A stretch of DNA of 41,714 nt from Cloacibacterium sp964530915. Its GTDB lineage: Bacteria; Bacteroidota; Bacteroidia; Flavobacteriales; Weeksellaceae. The translations under genes and the position numbers were made by a program. Under the pieces are notes generated by a model. It searched no databases. It had not been told where the DNA came from and saw nothing but the letters and a program-made list of their open reading frames with translations. Positions 1 through 8,097 of this stretch are shown here, piece by piece. Numbering within the stretch: position 1 is the stretch's first letter; the number at the start of each line of letters is the position of its first letter. The stretch spans positions 1 through 41,714 of the forward strand of contig CAZHCK010000013.1 of NCBI GenBank assembly GCA_964530915.1, in the 5' to 3' direction.

Positions 1-132
1 ACTGGCTATGATATTTTCTACAATAATCATTTCAATAAAAATATAAGGAGAAATTTATTCACCCTGTCTTTTGGAACATTATTTTATTTAACTGTTGGTA
101 TTGGTTTGTTTTTTCTTTCATCAAAAAAATAA
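1..132 (+). CDS. C-terminal end of a membrane protein (partial)
   Basis: The frame is open from the first base and ends at TAA 130-132, giving 43 residues. The end is one hydrophobic segment (about residues 20-39: Leu, Phe, Gly, Ile, Val) followed by Ser-Ser-Lys-Lys, which looks like a last transmembrane helix with a short positive tail. A symmetric terminator follows immediately, as expected for a real 3' end. The family cannot be named from this fragment. The 5' part lies outside the window. Confidence 0.6.
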   Translation, partial: TGYDIFYNNHFNKNIRRNLFTLSFGTLFYLTVGIGLFFLSSKK

Positions 133-162
133 AAAAACCTCGAAAAATTTTCGAGGTTTTTA
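133..162. terminator. Bidirectional terminator
   Basis: A near-perfect palindrome (CCTCGAAAA / TTTTCGAGG) is flanked by A-runs on the left and T-runs on the right. It can therefore end the rightward partial gene and also the leftward OmpA-type gene, whose stop is at 181-183. Confidence 0.8.
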
Positions 163-180
163 AATAATGAATCTAAGATT

Positions 181-1017
181 CTATTTCTTAACTGGAGCGA
201 TGTCCATTAATTTCATGAATTCATCTAGCTTAGGCATGATGATGATTTCCGTTCTACGGTTCTCTGCACGTCCAGAAACTGAAGCATTGGTAGTTTTAGG
301 ATTATACTCGCTTCTACCTCCTGCTGTAATTCTGTTAGGATTTACCCCAAATTGTGTTTGCAAAATTTTCGCAACGGCTGTTCCTCTCAATGCAGATAAA
401 TCCCAATTGTCTCTTGGTAAATTAGCACTTGCTAAAGGAACGTTATCAGTATTTCCTTCGATAAGAACACTGTAAGTATCATAATCATTAATCACTTTAG
501 CCACTTTTCCTAGAACTTCTTGAGCAGCTGGTAAAATGTTATAATCTCCTGTTTTGTAAAGCATTTTATCAGAAAGTGAAATCATCACTACTCCTTTTAG
601 AACTTTTACGTCTACATCTGCATCTGCTACATTATCTAAACTTCTTTTCAATTTATTAGATAAAGCTAAATTTAAACTGTCATTTTTAGAATTGGTAGAA
701 ATCAAACGTTTAATGTAAGAGTTAGAAGCATTAATCTCTCCAATTAATTTATCAATATTAGCAGAACCTTTTCCTGCGTTTGACAAACAAGCGTCTAGTG
801 AAGATTTAAGGGCACCGTTTTGGTCTCTTAATAAATTGTTTTCACTGGTCAAACCTGCATTTGCTGCTTGTAAATCTTGAATTTGTCTTTGTCTCTCTCC
901 TGCATTCTCAATACATTGTTTGTAATTAAGATTTAATGCATCATATTGCTTTTTGCTCACACATGAAGTAAGCGTAAGTGCGATTGCTCCAACAGCAAAA
1001 ATTTTTAAAATTTTCAT
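181..1017 (-). CDS. OmpA-family lipoprotein with coiled coil
   Basis: 278 residues. The N-terminus is a lipoprotein signal (residues 1-19, lipobox Leu-Thr-Ser-Cys, lipidated Cys19). Residues about 25-120 are Gln/Asn/Leu-rich and probably coiled coil. Residues about 145-265 form an OmpA/MotB-type peptidoglycan-binding domain, seen in GNTDNVP, NWDLSALRG, the RI...GGRSEYNP segment and RAENRRTEI. By family knowledge it should sit in the outer membrane and hold it to peptidoglycan. It is monocistronic, between a terminator and the divergent tilS gene. A -7 box TAATTTTG lies upstream. Its exact physiological role is not shown by the sequence. Confidence 0.85.
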   Translation of the reverse strand: MKILKIFAVGAIALTLTSCVSKKQYDALNLNYKQCIENAGERQRQIQDLQAANAGLTSENNLLRDQNGALKSSLDACLSNAGKGSANIDKLIGEINASNSYIKRLISTNSKNDSLNLALSNKLKRSLDNVADADVDVKVLKGVVMISLSDKMLYKTGDYNILPAAQEVLGKVAKVINDYDTYSVLIEGNTDNVPLASANLPRDNWDLSALRGTAVAKILQTQFGVNPNRITAGGRSEYNPKTTNASVSGRAENRRTEIIIMPKLDEFMKLMDIAPVKK

Positions 1018-1048
1018 AAAGCTTTTATCTTTTTAAAATTATTGTTAC

Positions 1049-1056
1049 CAAAATTA
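1049..1056 (-). promoter_or_regulatory. -7 box of the OmpA-type gene
   Basis: On the minus strand the bases read TAATTTTG, a full match to the Bacteroidota -7 consensus TAnnTTTG, 31 bp before the ATG. The nearest upstream TTG is only 14 nt away, shorter than usual, so only the -7 element is convincing. Confidence 0.5.
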
Positions 1057-1080
1057 CAAAAATCATTCCACAAGAAGAAT

Positions 1081-1088
1081 TATATTTG
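1081..1088 (+). promoter_or_regulatory. -7 box of tilS
   Basis: TATATTTG is a full match to TAnnTTTG. The predicted start of transcription (about 1094) leaves only about 12 nt before the proposed TTG start codon, so the mRNA would be nearly leaderless. Confidence 0.5.
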
Positions 1089-1105
1089 CCTAAAAATAGG
1101 CAGTT

Positions 1106-2050
1106 TTGTTAGATTTTAACAATTTTAAGGAAAATTTAGAAGTTTTAGGAGAAGACATTTTTTCTAAAAAATTTCTTTTGGCTGTTTCGGGTGGTGCAGA
1201 TTCTATGGTGCTTTCGCACTTGTTTAGATTTTTAGAATCCGCTCAAAATGACAAAGGTCTAGAGTTCCAAGTAGCTCATGTTAACTATCATTTCCGAGGA
1301 GAAGATTCTAATCTTGATCAAAAAATTGTAGAAGATTTTTGCAAAAAAAATGACATCAAATTTCATCTAAAAGATGTTTCCGAAGAAGAAAAAACTCGGA
1401 TGAAATCGCTTCAAAATTGGGCAAGAGAATTGAGGTATGATTTCTTTTTTAAAATTTTAGAGCAAGAAAATCTGGACTATATTGTTACGGCACACCATCT
1501 GAATGATGAGTTAGAAACCTTTTTCATCAATCTTTCTCGCGGTTCTGGAATTAAAGGATTAAGCGGAATTCCGAAAAATGAGAACAGCATTCTTCGTCCG
1601 CTTCTGAAGTTTACCAAAGCAGAAATTTATGCTTTCGCAGAAGAAAACCGCATCGATTTCAGAGAAGATAAATCCAATGAAAAGAACGATTATCTTAGAA
1701 ATAAAATCCGCAATCAACTCACCCCAAAAATTCTGGAGATTTTTCCACAGTTTCTAGAACAATTCGGTGAAAGTCTGACTTATTTAAGTTCGGTTAACGA
1801 TTTTTATCAAAAAGAAATCGAAAAGACCTTCCAAGAAATCTTAATGGAAGAAAATGAAGAAGGATTTACTTTGAACAAAGAAATTTTATTCCGAAAACCG
1901 AAAGTTCTCATCATTGAAATCATTAGAAAACTAGGTTTCACAGGCATTGAAATCGAAAAAATCATGAATGCTGAAAATGGTAAATTTTTCAGAAGCAGTA
2001 CTTATGAGATTTCTATAAAAAAGAAGGAAATTATCTGTAAAAAAAGATAA
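1106..2050 (+). CDS. tilS: tRNA(Ile)-lysidine synthetase
   Basis: TilS uses ATP to attach lysine to C34 of the CAU-anticodon tRNA(Ile), so that it reads AUA. The N-terminal PP-loop SGGADSM (residues 28-34) and the following HVNYHFRG, TAHHLNDELET and RGSGIKGLSGI segments are diagnostic of the N-type ATP pyrophosphatase domain. The protein has 314 residues, shorter than the roughly 430-residue E. coli form; it seems to keep the catalytic domain and a short C-terminal part only, like compact TilS proteins. No ATG is available near the start, and the TTG at 1106 gives the expected N-terminus. It is divergent from the OmpA-type gene. Confidence 0.93.
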   Translation: MLDFNNFKENLEVLGEDIFSKKFLLAVSGGADSMVLSHLFRFLESAQNDKGLEFQVAHVNYHFRGEDSNLDQKIVEDFCKKNDIKFHLKDVSEEEKTRMKSLQNWARELRYDFFFKILEQENLDYIVTAHHLNDELETFFINLSRGSGIKGLSGIPKNENSILRPLLKFTKAEIYAFAEENRIDFREDKSNEKNDYLRNKIRNQLTPKILEIFPQFLEQFGESLTYLSSVNDFYQKEIEKTFQEILMEENEEGFTLNKEILFRKPKVLIIEIIRKLGFTGIEIEKIMNAENGKFFRSSTYEISIKKKEIICKKR

Positions 2051-2140
2051 AATACTATTTTGAAATAAATTTTGTTTTTAAATAAGTCTTAAAATAAGTT
2101 AAATCAGACTATTTATATCTTTTTAAGACCTACAATTTTA

Positions 2141-2148
2141 TATTTTTG
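2141..2148 (+). promoter_or_regulatory. -7 box of dsbD
   Basis: TATTTTTG matches TAnnTTTG, 20 bp before the ATG of dsbD. No clear TTG element is seen at the usual distance upstream. Confidence 0.5.
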
Positions 2149-2167
2149 TACCTCTAAAAATTAAATA

Positions 2168-4216
2168 ATGAAGAAGTTTTTGCTTTTACTTTTTATCGCT
2201 GTTACCTCATTGTTTTCTGCGCAAATTCAGAAACACGTCACGATAAAATACGATGTAAAATCACTCCCAAATAACGAATACGAAGCAGTAATTACTGCTA
2301 ATATTGACAAAGGATGGCATATTTATTCTAAAGATATCGACCCAGAATCTGGAGCCATTCCCACAGAACTAAAACTGAATTCTAAAGACATTCAACTGAT
2401 TGGAAAACCTATAGAAACAGGTAGTAGAAAAACTGAATTTTCTGAAGCTTTCGGTACAGATTTAATTTTCTTATCTGGAAATGTAACCATTAAGCAAAAA
2501 TTCAAGCTTAAAAACCCAGAAAAACCAGCCAATGTAATTGCAGAGTTTACCTATCAAACTTGTGATGATAGAGTCTGTCTTGCTCCTGAATCTTTAGAAT
2601 TTGAAAAAACGATAGCAAGTTCAGCAATTGTAAAAACTGAGGAAAACAAAGAAGCGGTACAAAATACAGACTCTACTAAATCTGTAGCTGCAACTATTCC
2701 TGTAACAACTGAAAATACAGAAATTGCTCCTCAACAAGAAGGTTTAAAGGTTTCTTCATTGGATTTCGAAAATCCTTTAACAGACTGCGGCGTAGCGAAA
2801 GAAAAAAAATCTGAAAACTATCTTACTTATTTATTTTTAGGGTTTTTAGGAGGATTAATCGCCTTGTTAACGCCGTGCGTTTTCCCAATGATTCCATTGA
2901 CGGTTTCGTTCTTTACCAAAGGGCAAAAAGACAAAGCAAAAGGTAAAAGAGACGCCTTTATTTACGGATTTTTCATTCTTCTAATCTTCGTTTTATTGAG
3001 CGTTCCTTTTCACATTATTGATGGAATTGCAGGAAATATTTTCAATCAAATTTCTACATCAGTTAGCTTAAATATTGCATTTTTCTTGATATTCTTATTC
3101 TTCGCAGGAAGTTTCTTCGGATACTATGATATTACATTGCCAAGTTCTATCGCCAATAAATCTTCAAAAGCAGAAGAAGCAGGAGGAATCATCGGAATTT
3201 TCTTTATGGCTTTAACCTTGGTCATTGTTTCATTTTCTTGTACTGGACCAATTTTAGGAAGTTTATTAGGAAGTGCTGTTACAGGTTCTGCAAACGTTCC
3301 GATGCTATTAACCTTTGCTTTAGCAGGATTTGGTTTAAGTTGGGCAATCGTTTTCGGATTGTTGGCATTATTTCCACAAGCGTTACAAAGTTTACCAAAA
3401 TCTGGCGGCTGGATGAATACCGTAAAAGTAGTTCTAGGTTTCGTAGAATTAGCTTTAGCATTGAAATTTTTATCAAAAGCAGATTTGGTATCTAAAACAT
3501 TCTTGCTAAAACGCGAACTTTTCATCGCGATTTGGATTATCATTACCATTGGTTTAGTGCTTTATTTATTTGGAAAAATCAGATTTCCACATGATGATAA
3601 AAACCAAAAAATCTCTGTTACCCGAAAAATCTTTGGAGTTTTAGGAATTGGATTTTTAGTATATTTAGTTCAAGGATTAGTTCCTGCAGAAAGACCAAAA
3701 CTACAGATGCTTTCAGGAATTTTGCCTCCAATTAATGTGAGTTATCTTCATGATGAAAAAGACGGAATTCTAGGAATGCACCCAGAACATGATTATTTCA
3801 AAGCTATAGCACTGGCCAAGAAAGAAAACAAACCTGTCTTGATAGATTTCACAGGTTATGGTTGCGAAAACTGCAGAAAAATGGAAGAATTTGTGTGGAG
3901 TAAACCTGATATTTTACCGACTTTACAAAATGAGGTAATTCTCGCTTCTCTTTATGTAGACGACAAAGAAGAATTGCCAGAAGCAGAACAAACCAAAGTG
4001 GATTTAGGAAACGGACAAATGAAACGCGTTAAAACCATTGGCGATAAATGGAGTATGTTCCAACAAGTAAATTTTAATAATAATTCTCAACCGCATTACG
4101 TTTTGGTAACTCCAGAAGGAAAAGTGATTAACACTCCTATTTCTGGTTATATGCCGAAAGAAGATTTCAAAAAATTCCTAGAATGTGGAATAGAGTTTTA
4201 TAAAAAAAGGAAATAG
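2168..4216 (+). CDS. dsbD: Thiol:disulfide interchange protein DsbD
   Basis: DsbD carries electrons from cytoplasmic thioredoxin across the inner membrane to periplasmic thiol proteins. All three modules are visible in 682 residues: a signal peptide (1-18) with an N-terminal alpha domain holding Cys132 and Cys137 (TCDDRVC); an eight-helix-type membrane domain (about 217-505) with the paired cysteines Cys237 in LLTPCVFP and Cys358 in SFSCTGP; and a C-terminal thioredoxin domain with CENC (Cys566, Cys569). The gene stands alone, with its own -7 box and a strong terminator. It may serve cytochrome c or disulfide-repair clients; none is encoded next to it. Confidence 0.93.
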   Translation: MKKFLLLLFIAVTSLFSAQIQKHVTIKYDVKSLPNNEYEAVITANIDKGWHIYSKDIDPESGAIPTELKLNSKDIQLIGKPIETGSRKTEFSEAFGTDLIFLSGNVTIKQKFKLKNPEKPANVIAEFTYQTCDDRVCLAPESLEFEKTIASSAIVKTEENKEAVQNTDSTKSVAATIPVTTENTEIAPQQEGLKVSSLDFENPLTDCGVAKEKKSENYLTYLFLGFLGGLIALLTPCVFPMIPLTVSFFTKGQKDKAKGKRDAFIYGFFILLIFVLLSVPFHIIDGIAGNIFNQISTSVSLNIAFFLIFLFFAGSFFGYYDITLPSSIANKSSKAEEAGGIIGIFFMALTLVIVSFSCTGPILGSLLGSAVTGSANVPMLLTFALAGFGLSWAIVFGLLALFPQALQSLPKSGGWMNTVKVVLGFVELALALKFLSKADLVSKTFLLKRELFIAIWIIITIGLVLYLFGKIRFPHDDKNQKISVTRKIFGVLGIGFLVYLVQGLVPAERPKLQMLSGILPPINVSYLHDEKDGILGMHPEHDYFKAIALAKKENKPVLIDFTGYGCENCRKMEEFVWSKPDILPTLQNEVILASLYVDDKEELPEAEQTKVDLGNGQMKRVKTIGDKWSMFQQVNFNNNSQPHYVLVTPEGKVINTPISGYMPKEDFKKFLECGIEFYKKRK

Positions 4217-4237
4217 AATCATCAATTCTTTATCAAT

Positions 4238-4270
4238 AAAAAAGCTTTCAAAATTTTGAAAGCTTTTTTT
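4238..4270. terminator. Bidirectional terminator
   Basis: Perfect palindrome (AGCTTTCAAAA / TTTTGAAAGCT) with A-run and T-run flanks, between the convergent ends of dsbD and the rhodanese gene. Confidence 0.85.
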
Positions 4271-4293
4271 ATAAGTAAATTGTTTAGAACATT

Positions 4294-4680
4294 TTATTTT
4301 GCCAATTCTTCGTTTACCGTTTTGGTATTGATTCCGTTGGTTACATTTTTTATTCCGTTATATTCTAGAATCGCTTTCGCTTGTCCGCTTCTGTTTCCTG
4401 TTCTACAAAAAACAATTACAGATGGTTTTCCTTTGAATTCATTCAATCTACTTTCTACTTCATCAAGCGGAATATTCACGGCTCCTTTTACACTTCCTTC
4501 TGCAAATTCTTGTGGCGTTCTTACATCTACTAAAAATGCTCCGTTTGCAACTTGTTCTTTAATCGAAACTTCTTTTTGGGCTTCAGTTTGAGCATTACTT
4601 TCTGCTGGTTTAGGAGAAGAACACTGTGTTCCTATAATAACTAAAGCTCCAAAGCTCAATATTGATATTAACTTTTTCAT
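4294..4680 (-). CDS. Rhodanese-domain lipoprotein
   Basis: 128 residues. The first 19 form a lipoprotein signal with lipobox Ile-Gly-Thr-Gln-Cys (Cys20). A single rhodanese domain follows: LVDVRTPQEFAEG near residue 50 and the active-site loop CRTGNRSG with catalytic Cys92. Single-domain rhodaneses of this type move sulfane sulfur or bind persulfides. The lipid anchor places it in the periplasm or on a membrane leaflet. It is divergent from a YeiH-type exporter, with a palindromic operator-like site between them, which suggests shared control in sulfur metabolism (inference). Confidence 0.88.
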   Translation of the reverse strand: MKKLISILSFGALVIIGTQCSSPKPAESNAQTEAQKEVSIKEQVANGAFLVDVRTPQEFAEGSVKGAVNIPLDEVESRLNEFKGKPSVIVFCRTGNRSGQAKAILEYNGIKNVTNGINTKTVNEELAK

Positions 4681-4696
4681 TTTTTTCTATTTTTTA

Positions 4697-4704
4697 CAAA
4701 ACTA
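4697..4704 (-). promoter_or_regulatory. -7 box of the rhodanese gene
   Basis: The minus strand reads TAGTTTTG, a full match to TAnnTTTG, with the predicted transcript start near 4691. The palindrome at 4727-4740 is centred about 42 bp upstream, the position of a class II activator site. Confidence 0.55.
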
Positions 4705-4726
4705 TTTCATTAGCGAGAGTTCTTAT

Positions 4727-4740
4727 GTAACAAAAGTTAC
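4727..4740. promoter_or_regulatory. CRP/FNR-like palindrome in a divergent promoter
   Basis: GTAAC-AAAA-GTTAC is a perfect inverted repeat, extended by one T/A pair. Its centre (4733.5) lies about 42 bp from the predicted starts of both divergent genes: rhodanese (-7 box 4697-4704) and exporter (-7-like TATTTTCG at 4763-4770). The architecture fits a CRP/FNR-family activator dimer. Which regulator binds is not shown. Confidence 0.5.
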
Positions 4741-4792
4741 AATAGCAAATTTTGGTTTTGAATATTTTCGCAATCGATAATTCAGAAAGAAC

Positions 4793-5719
4793 ATGCTTCA
4801 AAAAAAATTACTTCTTCAACTCCTCTTTTTAGCTCTCACTGTTTTATCTTTTTCACCACTTGTTTCTCCGCCAATTGCTTTATTATTCGGGATTCTTTTT
4901 GTGAATATATTCGGAAAAGTTCTAGAGACAGATAGTTTTGTCAAAAAATTATTGCAATATTCTATTGTAGGATTAGGTTTCGGCATTAACTTGAACACCG
5001 CAATAGAAGCAGGAAGTCAAGGTTTTCTTTTTACCGTTTCTACGATTGCTTTGGTCATGATTTTCGGTTTATTACTCGCTAGAATTTTAAAAATTGACAA
5101 AACCATTGCTCAACTCATTTCCGCAGGAACCGCAATCTGTGGAGGAAGCGCCATCGCAGCAGTTGCACCCATTTTAAAAGCCAAAAGCAAACAAACTTCT
5201 GTGGCTTTGGGAATTGTTTTTGTTCTAAATGCTGTTGCACTGTTTATTTTCCCAGAAATCGGGCATTTTTTTAATTTAAGTCAAAATCAATTTGGGATTT
5301 GGAGCGCTATCGCAATTCATGATACGAGTTCCGTAGTAGGTGCTGCAAGTAAATACGGAAACGAAGCATTACAAGTTGCCACCACTGTAAAATTAGCACG
5401 AGCTTTATGGATTATTCCATTGGCTTTTCTTATTTCTATTTTTACCAAAAGTGAAGGGAAAATTAAGATTCCTTATTTCATTGGTTTCTTTGTTTTAGCG
5501 ATTTTAGCAGGAACTTATCTTCCATTTTTACAAAATTTCAATTCTATCATTTCTGAAATTTCCAGAGATACACTGAAAGTTGCTCTTTTCTTAATTGGAG
5601 CAGGATTATCTTTACAAAATCTCAAAAATATAGGTATTAAGCCTCTTCTTTTAGGAATTATCCTTTGGATTTTCATTTCTAGTATTTCACTTTACGCTGT
5701 TTTACAATTTTTAAAGTAA
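4793..5719 (+). CDS. YeiH/UPF0324-family putative sulfate exporter
   Basis: 308 residues, almost entirely hydrophobic, with about ten membrane helices. Family signatures are GIGLNLN-like GLGFGINLNT near residue 59, the AGTAICGGSAIAAVAPI motif near residue 109, and AIHDTSSVVGAA near residue 169. This is the conserved hypothetical protein 698 family (YeiH, often annotated as a putative sulfate exporter); transport function is weakly established. It is divergent from a rhodanese lipoprotein, which fits a sulfur-related role (inference). The ATG at 4793 is the first plausible start and follows an imperfect -7 box, TATTTTCG. Confidence 0.85.
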   Translation: MLQKKLLLQLLFLALTVLSFSPLVSPPIALLFGILFVNIFGKVLETDSFVKKLLQYSIVGLGFGINLNTAIEAGSQGFLFTVSTIALVMIFGLLLARILKIDKTIAQLISAGTAICGGSAIAAVAPILKAKSKQTSVALGIVFVLNAVALFIFPEIGHFFNLSQNQFGIWSAIAIHDTSSVVGAASKYGNEALQVATTVKLARALWIIPLAFLISIFTKSEGKIKIPYFIGFFVLAILAGTYLPFLQNFNSIISEISRDTLKVALFLIGAGLSLQNLKNIGIKPLLLGIILWIFISSISLYAVLQFLK

Positions 5720-5722
5720 GTA

Positions 5723-5753
5723 TTGAAAGAATAAAAAGTTTGGTTTAAATTTG
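5723..5753 (+). promoter_or_regulatory. Promoter of the small lipoprotein gene
   Basis: TTG at 5723-5725, a 20-nt spacer, then TAAATTTG at 5746-5753: a good full flavobacterial promoter, 32 bp before the ATG. Confidence 0.65.
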
Positions 5754-5784
5754 TATTCAAACAATACAAATTAATTAGATAACC

Positions 5785-6288
5785 ATGAAAAAACTATTTT
5801 TTATTCCTTTGATTCTAATCGCTTTCTCGTGCAACAAAACCGGAGAAAATAATGCTAAAGATGTAGACAGCACCAAGATTATTGATTCCATCAATGCGGT
5901 GAGAATGAAATACAATGACAGCATCAGAGCATTGAACAACAAAAATAATTTTGGCGATTTAAGCGGAAAACATAAACTTACTTTCGTATCTGATGATGGT
6001 GTTTCACTAACTGGAACCGTGAATTTCACTAAAATTATGAGTGATGGTTACGAAGTAAAGGGAAATGCAAAATCTGGAAAAAACATCCTCATCATTAACG
6101 GAAAAGCAGACAGAGTGTCGCCAAAACACATCAATTTTTACGGAAAAATCACGCAAACCATCAATGGCAATACAGAATCTAAGAGCAACAGCAATACATT
6201 CAGAGATGAAGGAAAAGGAGAGTTCTTTAGACTTCAACAGAAAATAAACGCTCAAGGTTTTGTAGATTACATCGATATTTGGAAATAA
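5785..6288 (+). CDS. Hypothetical lipoprotein
   Basis: 167 residues with a lipoprotein signal (lipobox Ala-Phe-Ser-Cys, Cys16). Residues 17-55 are charged and Asp/Asn/Ser-rich. The rest alternates hydrophobic and polar residues and looks like a small beta-rich domain (LSGKHKLTFVSDDGVSLTG and onwards). I recognise no family. It has its own promoter. It may be transcribed with the hydrolase gene 100 bp downstream, but the intervening repeats leave this open. Confidence 0.65.
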   Translation: MKKLFFIPLILIAFSCNKTGENNAKDVDSTKIIDSINAVRMKYNDSIRALNNKNNFGDLSGKHKLTFVSDDGVSLTGTVNFTKIMSDGYEVKGNAKSGKNILIINGKADRVSPKHINFYGKITQTINGNTESKSNSNTFRDEGKGEFFRLQQKINAQGFVDYIDIWK

Positions 6289-6388
6289 ATTGAGGTAAAG
6301 GCAAAGGTAAAGGTTGAAAAATTTGAAATCTTTAATCTCGTATCTCAAATCTCGAATCTCGCATCTCTCATCTAAAAAATTAAAAATT
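6289..6388 (+). repeat. Degenerate short intergenic repeats
   Basis: 6298-6313 holds GGTAAAGGCAAAGGTAAAGG-type repeats, and 6333-6373 holds about six variants of ATCTCG/ATCTCA (AATCTCG, TATCTCA, AATCTCG, AATCTCG, CATCTCT, CATCT). Similar ATCTC-type repeats recur at 8717-8806 near the nickel permease. No gene is seen in this stretch. Confidence 0.6.
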
Positions 6389-7326
6389 ATGCTACATCAC
6401 GAAATTTCAGGAAACGGCAAAAAACCATTGGTTTTACTTCATGGTTTTATGGAAAACACGACCATTTGGGAAGAAATGGAAGCTAATCTTTCTAAAGATT
6501 TCACATTGATTAAAATAGATTTACCTGGACATGGAAAATCTAAAGTTTATCAAGAAATTCACACCGTAGAATTGATGGCAGAAAAAGTAAAAGAAGTAAT
6601 TGATGCTCTAAAATTAGAGAAAATCAATTTGCTGGGACATTCTTTGGGAGGTTATGTTTCTCTGGCTTTTGCAGAAAAATTTCCTGAAATTTTAGAAAGC
6701 ATGACTTTATTTTTCTCGACTACAGTTGCAGATGATGACGAAAAAGAGCAAATCCGAAGAAGAAGCATTGCAGTAATTGATGAAAATTTTGAAACTTTCG
6801 TCAAAACTTCTATCCCAAATCTTTTTAGCAATAATGAAAAAGATATTTTAGAAGGCAAAATAGAATTGGCGAAAAACATCGCAAAAGCCACCAATAAAGA
6901 AGGTGTAAAAGCCGCTCAATTAGGAATGGCTGAAAGACCAGACCGAACTGAAATTTTAGAAAATTTAGATGCAAAAATCCTCATCATTGCTGGGAAATAT
7001 GACAATGCGGTAAAAACNNNNNNNNNNNNNNNNNNNNNNNNNNNNNNNNNNNNNNNNNNNNNNNNNNNNNNNNNNNNNNNNNNNNNNNNNNNNNNNNNNN
7101 NNNNNNNNNNNNNNNNNATTTAGATGCAAAAATCCTCATCATTGCTGGGAAATATGACAATGCGGTAAAAACAGAAAATCTTCTAAAAATCATTCCAGAA
7201 AAGACCAACATCAAAACCTATGTTCTCGATTGCGGACACAACGGACATTGGGAAAAACCAACGATCTGTGCAGAGATTATTAATACAGAATTGTTGCATA
7301 ATTTGCCGAAGAAGTTAGTGTTTTAA
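6389..7326 (+). CDS. Alpha/beta hydrolase, interrupted by an assembly gap
   Basis: Removing the gap plus one copy of the flanking duplication (155 bp in all) gives an intact 260-residue protein ending at TAA 7324-7326. Alpha/beta-hydrolase features are the oxyanion motif LLHGFMENTTIW (about residues 15-26), the nucleophile elbow GHSLGG, the acid strand LIIAGKYDNAV and the catalytic His in CGHNGHWEKP. The ATG at 6389 is chosen over one at 6314, because the 25 extra residues would be encoded by low-complexity repeats and family members begin just before the first strand. The substrate is unknown. As written, the frame is broken only by the gap. Confidence 0.8.
6963..7172. repeat. Assembly gap with a 55-bp duplicated edge
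   Basis: Bases 6963-7017 and 7118-7172 are identical over exactly 55 bp, and 100 N lie between them (7018-7117). An exact copy abutting each side of a fixed 100-N gap is what an unmerged k-mer overlap between two contigs looks like. It is not a biological repeat: fusing the copies restores the hydrolase frame. Confidence 0.92.
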
Positions 7327-7337
7327 TCTTTTACATC

Positions 7338-8012
7338 TTGAAAAACATGAATAAACCCATAAGAGCTTATTGTTATAAGTGTAGCAACACGACTAATCAA
7401 ACCATTTTATTTACTGACGCCGAAATAATTACTTCTGACTTTAAACTTAGAAATGAAGAAGGCGATCAAAATCAAATGCAATACGCAATAATTGGTAAAA
7501 GATGGATAGTTTCTAAATGTAATGGTTGTGAGGGATTTAATTTACAGGTAATAACTAAAGATTTTGGAGATGTTCCACCTATTGATACTTTTACTTATCC
7601 AAAAAAAATAATTAGAAAAGTTCCCGATTGGATATCAGATTTACCAATTAAATATGTCGAATTGTTTTTAGAAGTTTATTCTGCTGTTAATTATGAATTA
7701 TTTACGTTAGCATTAATGGGCTGTAGAACTATTATTGAAACTTTTATAATAGAAAAAATTGGAGATAATGGCACATTTAAAGATAAACTCAAAAAGTTAG
7801 CAGAAAATGGATTTATTGCTAATAGAAATGTAGAAATCTTGCACCAAGCTATTGATGCTGGTAGTGCCGCAGCACATAGAGGCTATAAACCAGAAATAAA
7901 AACAATAAATGATGTTTTAGATATAGCAGAATATTTATTAAAAAGTACTATTTTAGAAAGAAAAGGAGAGTCTTTAAAAAATGTAATTCCGAAAAGAAAT
8001 AACAAATCTTAA
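7338..8012 (+). CDS. DUF4145-like protein with zinc ribbon
   Basis: 224 residues. The N-terminus holds two Cys pairs, CYKC (about residues 12-15) and CNGC (about 59-62), a likely zinc-binding beta module. Residues about 95-205 are helical (YVELFLEVYSAVNYELFTLALMGCRTIIETF, then a helical hairpin ending in SAAAHRGYKP), matching the DUF4145/HEPN-like fold as I know it. Such proteins occur alone and also fused to or near restriction and other defence genes; none is visible here. The sequence is richer in A/T than its neighbours. It sits 11 bp behind the hydrolase gene. Confidence 0.7.
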   Translation: MKNMNKPIRAYCYKCSNTTNQTILFTDAEIITSDFKLRNEEGDQNQMQYAIIGKRWIVSKCNGCEGFNLQVITKDFGDVPPIDTFTYPKKIIRKVPDWISDLPIKYVELFLEVYSAVNYELFTLALMGCRTIIETFIIEKIGDNGTFKDKLKKLAENGFIANRNVEILHQAIDAGSAAAHRGYKPEIKTINDVLDIAEYLLKSTILERKGESLKNVIPKRNNKS

Positions 8013-8097
8013 GTTCACACTTAAATTTTATTATTAAAAAAACATTTAAATTAGCTTTTTAGATTTAAAATTTTGCAAATTGGGGATTGCCTAAATT

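Noticed and set aside
167..475. Rightward frame of about 100 codons inside the OmpA-type gene
   Set aside because: It is antisense to a clear lipoprotein/OmpA domain and begins inside the terminator region; no family features.
6314..6388. Upstream ATG for the alpha/beta hydrolase
   Set aside because: It would add 25 residues coded by degenerate ATCTC repeats; the ATG at 6389 gives the normal family N-terminus.
6389..7326. Hydrolase as a pseudogene
   Set aside because: The only break is the N gap with a 55-bp duplicated edge. The joined sequence is intact, with all catalytic motifs.
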